Below are positions 7,815 through 10,820 of a DNA stretch of 10,820 bases, one piece after another (the first letter of the stretch is position 1; every line of letters starts with the position of its first letter). A program made the translations under genes and the position numbers. The notes under the pieces were generated by a model. It had not been told where the DNA came from and searched no databases. It saw only the letters and a program-made list of their open reading frames with translations. This DNA is from Pseudomonadota bacterium (GTDB taxonomy: Bacteria > Pseudomonadota > Alphaproteobacteria > Rhizobiales > Rhizobiaceae), in assembly GCA_023433855.1 (NCBI GenBank), contig JAEYTV010000502.1:1-10820 (forward strand), in the 5' to 3' direction.

Positions 7815-8213
7815 ATGGATAATCCAGTAAACATATCAAAGCCGTTGATCACCGTGGCACGGACCGACCATACGCGACTGACCGGGCTGGCTCAGGGAGC
7901 ACTCGAGCGGTTGCCAGAGGTGGCCGACGAATTGCTCGTGGAACTGGAGCGGGCAAGTGTTGCTTCCGACGATCAACTCGCGCCGAACGTGATCCGTATG
8001 GGTTCTACGGCGACCTACCTCACGGAAACAGGTGAGGAGCGTACCGTCACCCTGGTTTACCCCGGTGAGGCAGACATCGCCGCCGGGAAGATATCGATCC
8101 TGACGCCCGTTGGAGTTGCACTTCTCGGGCTTGCGCCGGGCCAGTCGATCAGCTGGCAAACGCGCACCGGCAACGAGCACAGGCTTACGATCCGGGCGGT
8201 CAACGCTCCCTGA
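7815..8213 (+). CDS. rnk: Rnk/GreA C-terminal-type RNA polymerase-binding protein
   Basis: A 132-residue protein close to the usual Rnk length (about 136). ATG 7815 is preceded by CAGAGG (7801-7806), eight bases upstream. Residues ~10-52 form the short N-terminal helical region (ITVARTDHTRL, then LLVELERAS). Residues ~57-128 are the FKBP-like GreA/GreB C-terminal domain, with VIRMGSTATYL, TLVYPGEAD (~79-87) and ILTPVGVALLGLAPGQSISW (~95-114), the strongest family signature. Rnk binds RNA polymerase near the secondary channel but, with its short N-terminal arm, does not stimulate transcript cleavage as GreA does; in E. coli it was named as a regulator of nucleoside diphosphate kinase. It stands alone, bounded by gaps of 280 bases upstream and 390 downstream with hairpins on both sides, so it is probably transcribed from its own promoter. 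Its place between nasS and nrtA is unusual. Confidence 0.85.
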   Translation: MDNPVNISKPLITVARTDHTRLTGLAQGALERLPEVADELLVELERASVASDDQLAPNVIRMGSTATYLTETGEERTVTLVYPGEADIAAGKISILTPVGVALLGLAPGQSISWQTRTGNEHRLTIRAVNAP

Positions 8214-8224
8214 ACCGCTCGTGA

Positions 8225-8250
8225 GAGTGCCGTCCGGAGGACTGGCACTC
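8225..8250 (+). terminator. Hairpin terminator candidate after rnk
   Basis: GAGTGCC (8225-8231) pairs with GGCACTC (8244-8250), and directly inside GTCC (8232-8235) pairs with GGAC (8239-8242) around the loop GGA with one bulged T. This gives 11 pairs starting 12 bases after the rnk stop. The following CGCCTTCCTGTC is pyrimidine-rich but not a U-tract, so efficiency is uncertain. Confidence 0.55.
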
Positions 8251-8273
8251 CGCCTTCCTGTCCCCCGGCGCTG

Positions 8274-8294
8274 AAGCAATTGCCCGAATTGCTT
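8274..8294. repeat. Perfect 8-base inverted repeat upstream of the nrtA promoter
   Basis: AAGCAATT (8274-8281) and AATTGCTT (8287-8294) form a perfect inverted repeat with a 5-base spacer GCCCG. It lies about 150 bases before the predicted nrtA start of transcription, in the range for an activator site, but it could also be a second part of the rnk terminator region. Confidence 0.35.
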
Positions 8295-8350
8295 GCACGC
8301 GCGCCACACAAGTGCCTGCGGTGTAAGCACGAAATTCGGTGCACAAATTC
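8293..8350 (+). promoter_or_regulatory. Cluster of GCAC/GTGC half-sites, possible NtrC-type enhancer
   Basis: Alternating half-sites GCAC (8295), GTGC (8312), GCAC (8327) and GTGC (8339) occur within 50 bases. The best pair is GCAC-N8-GTGCA (8327-8343), centred about 107 bases before the predicted sigma-54 start. The NtrC consensus is TGCAC-N7-GTGCA, so the spacing is one base too long and the first T is A. The segment also holds a direct repeat, GCACGAAATTC (8327-8337) and GCACAAATTC (8341-8350). Position and content suit an enhancer for the sigma-54 promoter, but the match is imperfect. Confidence 0.4.
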
Positions 8351-8375
8351 TAGCCATCCGGGCCGGAGCTGGTGA

Positions 8376-8388
8376 AATCGAACGATTC
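8376..8388 (+). promoter_or_regulatory. Weak IHF-like site between enhancer and sigma-54 promoter
   Basis: AATCGAACGATTC fits the IHF pattern WATCAANNNNTTR except at two positions. It sits between the half-site cluster and the promoter, where DNA bending would help an activator loop. The segment is also a palindrome (AATCG-AA-CGATT), so another protein may bind it. Confidence 0.2.
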
Positions 8389-8414
8389 CAGTTGCTTGCC
8401 CTGGCAGCGCGAAT

Positions 8415-8430
8415 TGGCACGGCGCTTGCA
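8415..8430 (+). promoter_or_regulatory. Sigma-54 (RpoN) -24/-12 promoter of nrtA
   Basis: TGGCACG (8415-8421), four bases GCGC, then TTGCA (8426-8430) equals the RpoN consensus TGGCACG-N4-TTGCW. The invariant GG (8416-8417) and GC (8428-8429) are correctly spaced. Transcription should start near 8441, about 160 bases before the nrtA ATG. Expected control is nitrogen limitation through an enhancer-binding activator such as NtrC. Confidence 0.8.
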
Positions 8431-8445
8431 ACGCCTAATCTGCAT

Positions 8446-8505
8446 CGGTCAACGACGACTGGCGCATAGAGCTGCCATATAGGCGCTCAACAAGACATCG
8501 ACGTC
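8446..8505 (+). ncRNA. Two-hexaloop ANTAR-target leader RNA (probable NasT binding site)
   Basis: The first hairpin pairs CGGTC (8446-8450) with GACTG (8457-8461; one G-U) around hexaloop AACGAC. The second pairs GAC (8494-8496) with GTC (8503-8505) around hexaloop AUCGAC. Both loops have A at position 1 and G at position 4, the rule known for ANTAR-bound RNAs, and they agree at five of six positions. A third hairpin (8469-8488, GAGC-GCC with loop ATATA and one bulged T) lies in the linker. The second hexaloop stem is short (three pairs), the weak point of this call. Its 3' arm shares bases 8502-8505 with the terminator stem, so NasT binding here should prevent termination. Confidence 0.62.
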
Positions 8506-8572
8506 GCAAGGTAATTGCTGTCCCGGTTCTCTCCCGACCAAAGGACGCAAGTACCGAGCGGCGTTTTTTTTT
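8502..8572 (+). terminator. Long attenuator terminator in the nrtA leader
   Basis: CGTCGC (8502-8507) pairs with GCGGCG (8558-8563, one G-U), GGTA (8510-8513) with TACC (8552-8555), TTGC (8515-8518) with GCAA (8547-8550) and GTCC (8520-8523) with GGAC (8543-8546), with an inner GGT/ACC or CGG/CCG tip. This makes 18 or more pairs broken only by a small AA/GA internal loop, one mismatch and one bulge. It is followed at once by nine T's (8564-8572). It lies between the sigma-54 promoter and the nrtA ribosome binding site, so it acts as an attenuator rather than an end-of-gene terminator. Confidence 0.82.
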
Positions 8573-8603
8573 GCACAAATCCGCCAGGAGAGGGGACCTG
8601 CAC

Positions 8604-9899
8604 ATGACAAAGTGTTCGACCGGCGTTTCCCGCCGCAGCATGCTGAAGCACACCGCCACCGCAGCGCTCCTTGCCGCGGCGAAGACAAGCTTTCCGTCCG
8701 GCGCTTTCGCCGCTCCCGCCGGACCGGAAGTCAACGGGGTCAAACTCGGCTTCATCGCTTTGACGGACGCCGCACCGCTGGTCATTGCCAAGGAGAAGGG
8801 TCTCTTTGACAAACACGGCCTGCCGGATGTTGAAGTCACCAAGCAGGCATCGTGGGGCGCAACTCGCGACAATCTCGTGCTCGGCGGCGCAGCAAACGGT
8901 ATCGACGGTGCGCATATTCTCACCCCCATGCCGTACCTTATGCACACGGGGCGGGTGACGCAGAACAACAGGCCCGTCCCCATGGGCATCCTTGCCCGGC
9001 TGAATTACGACAGCCAGGGCATTTCGGTGGCCAGGGAGTATGCGGAAACGGGCGTCCAGCTCGACGCCTCCAAGCTCAAGGCTGCCTTCGACAAGAAGAG
9101 GTCGGAAGGAAAAGAGATCAAGGCTGCGATGACCTTTCCCGGCGGCACCCACGACCTGTGGATCCGCTACTGGCTCGCCGCAGGCGGCATCGACCCCGAC
9201 AAGGATGTATCGACCATCGTTGTTCCACCGCCGCAGATGGTGGCGAACATGAAGGTCGGCAACATGGATGTCTTCTGTGTCGGTGAACCCTGGAACGAGC
9301 AACTCGTCAACCAGGGCATCGGCTTCACCGCAGCGACGACGGGGGAACTCTGGGAAGGGCATCCGGAAAAGGCGCTCGGCCTGCGGGCCGACTGGATCGA
9401 GAAATACCCGGCTGCAAGCAAGGCGCTGCTGATGGCCGTCATGGAAGCCCAGCAGTGGTGCGATCGCATGGAAAACAAGGCAGAGATGGCCAACATCCTT
9501 GGTAAGCGCCAATGGTTCAACGTTCCGCCGAAGGATGTACTCGGCCGCCTCAAAGGCGATATCAACTACGGCAACGGTCGCGAAGCCAAGGCCACGAACC
9601 TCTACATGAAGTTCTGGAAGGGCGGGGTCTCCTATCCCTACAGGAGCCACGACACTTGGTTCATCGCCGAGAACATCCGCTGGGGCAATCTGCCAGCCGA
9701 CACCGACATCAAGGCCCTGGTCGGCCAGGTCAACCGTGAAGACATCTGGCGCGAGGCTGCAAAGGATCTGGGCGTCGCTGCTGCCGACATTCCGGTCTCG
9801 ACCTCGCGAGGCACGGAAACCTTCTTCGACGGCAAGGTCTTCGATCCGGAGAACCCCTCCACCTATCTCGAAAGCCTGTCGATCAAGGCTGCGTCCTGA
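8604..9899 (+). CDS. nrtA: NrtA, Tat-exported nitrate-binding protein of ABC transporter
   Basis: The frame is open from TTG 8571, but ATG 8604 is chosen because AGGAGAGGGG (8586-8595) precedes it and a clean Tat signal follows: SRRSMLK (~9-15), a short hydrophobic stretch and an AFA-A cleavage site after residue ~36. The mature protein of about 395 residues belongs to the NrtA/CmpA/NasF family: VKLGFIALTDAAPLVIAKEK (~46-65), SWGATRDNL, GAHILTPMP (~102-110), YWLAAGGIDPDKDV (~189-202), VPPPQMVANM (~207-216) and DVFCVGEPWN (~222-231). It captures nitrate (possibly nitrite) in the periplasm for the NrtB permease encoded next. It is a paralogue of nasS upstream. Expression should depend on both the sigma-54 promoter and read-through of the leader terminator. 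Confidence 0.94.
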   Translation: MTKCSTGVSRRSMLKHTATAALLAAAKTSFPSGAFAAPAGPEVNGVKLGFIALTDAAPLVIAKEKGLFDKHGLPDVEVTKQASWGATRDNLVLGGAANGIDGAHILTPMPYLMHTGRVTQNNRPVPMGILARLNYDSQGISVAREYAETGVQLDASKLKAAFDKKRSEGKEIKAAMTFPGGTHDLWIRYWLAAGGIDPDKDVSTIVVPPPQMVANMKVGNMDVFCVGEPWNEQLVNQGIGFTAATTGELWEGHPEKALGLRADWIEKYPAASKALLMAVMEAQQWCDRMENKAEMANILGKRQWFNVPPKDVLGRLKGDINYGNGREAKATNLYMKFWKGGVSYPYRSHDTWFIAENIRWGNLPADTDIKALVGQVNREDIWREAAKDLGVAAADIPVSTSRGTETFFDGKVFDPENPSTYLESLSIKAAS

Positions 9900-9910
9900 T
9901 TTCCCCGCCT

Positions 9911-9938
9911 CCGGCGCGCCTGTCAGCGCCGGCTTTTT
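9911..9938 (+). terminator. Hairpin terminator between nrtA and nrtB (intra-operon)
   Basis: CCGGCGC (9911-9917) pairs perfectly with GCGCCGG (9926-9932) around an 8-base loop, followed by C and five T's (9934-9938). It starts 11 bases after the nrtA stop and ends before the nrtB ribosome binding site. A partial terminator here would give more NrtA than membrane components, common for binding-protein genes. Confidence 0.72.
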
Positions 9939-9960
9939 GTCACCATGACGGAGCGCGCTG

Positions 9961-10820
9961 ATGTCCGCCCTCGCAAAGAACCAGAAGCTCAACGCCCTTC
10001 CCGCCACTGCCGGCGGTAATGTTATTCGCTTTTCCGCCAAGCGGCCGCCGAAGATCGATGTCCGCCGGGCCAGTAGCACGGCAATCGGGAATCTTGTCCC
10101 TCCACTCGTCGTCCTGAGCCTGATCCTGCTTGTGTGGCAGGTTCTCTGTTCGTCGCCCGACGCGTCGCTGCCGTCGCCGCAGCAGGTCTGGGAGGAAAGC
10201 TTCGACCTGATCGCCTATCCTTTCTTCAATTACGGCTCCCAGGATATCGGGCTTGGCTGGCGGGTGCTCGTTTCACTGCAGCGCGTTGCATACGGGTTCG
10301 GGCTTGCCGCCGTTTCGGGCGTGATCGTCGGTGCCATCATCGGCCAGTCCGTTTGGGCCATGCGAGGCCTCGACCCGATCTTCCAGGTGCTGCGCACCGT
10401 GCCGCCGCTCGCCTGGCTGCCCCTGTCGCTCGCTGCCTTTCAGGATTCCAATCCTTCGGCCATTTTCGTGATCTTCATCACCTCGATCTGGCCAGTGATC
10501 ATCAACACCGCCGTCGGCGTGCGCAACATCCCGCAGGATTACCGCAACGTCGCCCAGGTGCTGCGGCTCAACCAGTTCGAATTCTTCTTCAAGATCATGC
10601 TGCCCTCGGCCGCGCCCTACATCTTCACAGGACTTAGGATCGGGGTTGGGCTCTCCTGGCTCGCCATCGTCGCAGCCGAGATGCTGACCGGCGGCGTCGG
10701 CATCGGTTTCTTCATCTGGGATGCGTGGAACTCGTCTCGCCTGCCCGACATCATCGTCGCGCTCGCCTACATCGGCATCGTCGGCTTTGCCCTCGACAAG
10801 CAGGTGGCGGCGGGGGGCAA
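9961..10820 (+). CDS. nrtB: NrtB, nitrate ABC transporter permease (3' end outside window)
   Basis: ATG 9961 is preceded by GGAG (9950-9953), seven bases upstream; about 286 residues are visible and no stop is reached. After a polar N-terminus of ~44 residues comes a first membrane segment (LVPPLVVLSLILLVWQVL, ~45-62), then the BPD permease core. Segments include LAAVSGVIVGAIIGQSVWAM (~115-134), SAIFVIFITSIWPVIINTAV (~166-185) and the EAA loop VAQVLRLNQFEFFFKIMLP (~197-215) that docks the ATPase. The near-terminal stretch SWLAIVAAEMLTGGVGIGFF (~232-251) is highly characteristic of NrtB/NtrB. It works with NrtA and, presumably, an ATPase (NrtC/D) encoded downstream. The last visible residues (LDKQVAAGG) depart slightly from the usual LDKLVAAL-like ending; this could be natural variation or low-quality sequence at the window edge. 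Confidence 0.92.
   Translation, partial: MSALAKNQKLNALPATAGGNVIRFSAKRPPKIDVRRASSTAIGNLVPPLVVLSLILLVWQVLCSSPDASLPSPQQVWEESFDLIAYPFFNYGSQDIGLGWRVLVSLQRVAYGFGLAAVSGVIVGAIIGQSVWAMRGLDPIFQVLRTVPPLAWLPLSLAAFQDSNPSAIFVIFITSIWPVIINTAVGVRNIPQDYRNVAQVLRLNQFEFFFKIMLPSAAPYIFTGLRIGVGLSWLAIVAAEMLTGGVGIGFFIWDAWNSSRLPDIIVALAYIGIVGFALDKQVAAGG

Noticed and set aside
8460..8477. Alternative hexaloop hairpin TGGCGC-ATAGAG-CTGCCA in the nrtA leader
   Set aside because: The loop also has A1 and G4, but the closing pair is C-C, and it competes with the better paired AACGAC hairpin and the 8469-8488 hairpin.
8571..8603. Upstream TTG start for NrtA
   Set aside because: It would place the start in the terminator T-run and spoil the Tat signal N-terminus; ATG 8604 has a proper ribosome binding site.
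8487..10079. Minus-strand open frame of about 530 codons opposite nrtA
   Set aside because: It is antisense to a confidently identified gene and to the structured leader, and shows no family motif.
1..10820. CRISPR array, transposon ends, tRNA or phage integration site
   Set aside because: No regularly spaced repeats, transposase-like protein, cloverleaf or integrase was seen on either strand.

Overview
The window looks like chromosome or megaplasmid DNA from an alphaproteobacterium, most likely a member of the Rhizobiales. The evidence is the high GC content with strong G/C third-position bias, the NasS/NasT/NrtAB nitrate module typical of that group, a membrane-segment-less FtsK paralogue, and a ROK regulator with an oxidoreductase and a ThuA-like protein in an arrangement common in rhizobial sugar loci. 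Species cannot be decided from sequence reading alone. No rRNA, tRNA, CRISPR array, insertion sequence or phage gene was seen.

Left part (1-2953, + strand): the 3' end of a sugar-catabolic type operon. It encodes a ROK-family regulator (5' end cut by the window), a Gfo/Idh/MocA NAD(P)-dependent oxidoreductase and a ThuA-domain protein. The two enzymes resemble the ThuB/ThuA pair of rhizobial disaccharide catabolism; the true substrate is unknown. The operon ends at a strong hairpin (2999-3022) that probably terminates transcription from both sides, because the next gene converges on it.

Middle (3027-5483, - strand): an FtsK/SpoIIIE-type DNA translocase with complete beta motor and gamma domains but no N-terminal membrane segments.

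Right part (5635-10820, + strand): a nitrate assimilation control and uptake module. nasT (ANTAR-domain RNA-binding antiterminator) is followed by nasS (cytoplasmic nitrate sensor related to NrtA), then a small RNA-polymerase-binding Rnk/GreA-like protein, then nrtA (Tat-exported nitrate-binding protein) and nrtB (permease, cut by the window end).

The most informative non-coding segment is 8214-8603 upstream of nrtA. Reading it by eye gives: a terminator-like hairpin after rnk; a cluster of GCAC/GTGC half-sites; a near-perfect sigma-54 promoter (TGGCACG-N4-TTGCA, 8415-8430); two hexaloop hairpins with loops AACGAC and AUCGAC, matching the A1/G4 rule of ANTAR-target RNAs; and a long terminator stem followed by nine T's. 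The second hexaloop hairpin shares bases with the 5' arm of the terminator, so the two are mutually exclusive. This fits double control: nitrogen limitation acts through sigma-54, probably with NtrC, and nitrate acts through NasS releasing NasT to block termination. A further hairpin terminator between nrtA and nrtB would lower expression of the permease relative to the binding protein.

All protein families here are known. The parts most worth a second look are the leader architecture, the Rnk-like gene inserted inside the nitrate module together with its palindromic operator-like promoter, and the soluble FtsK.
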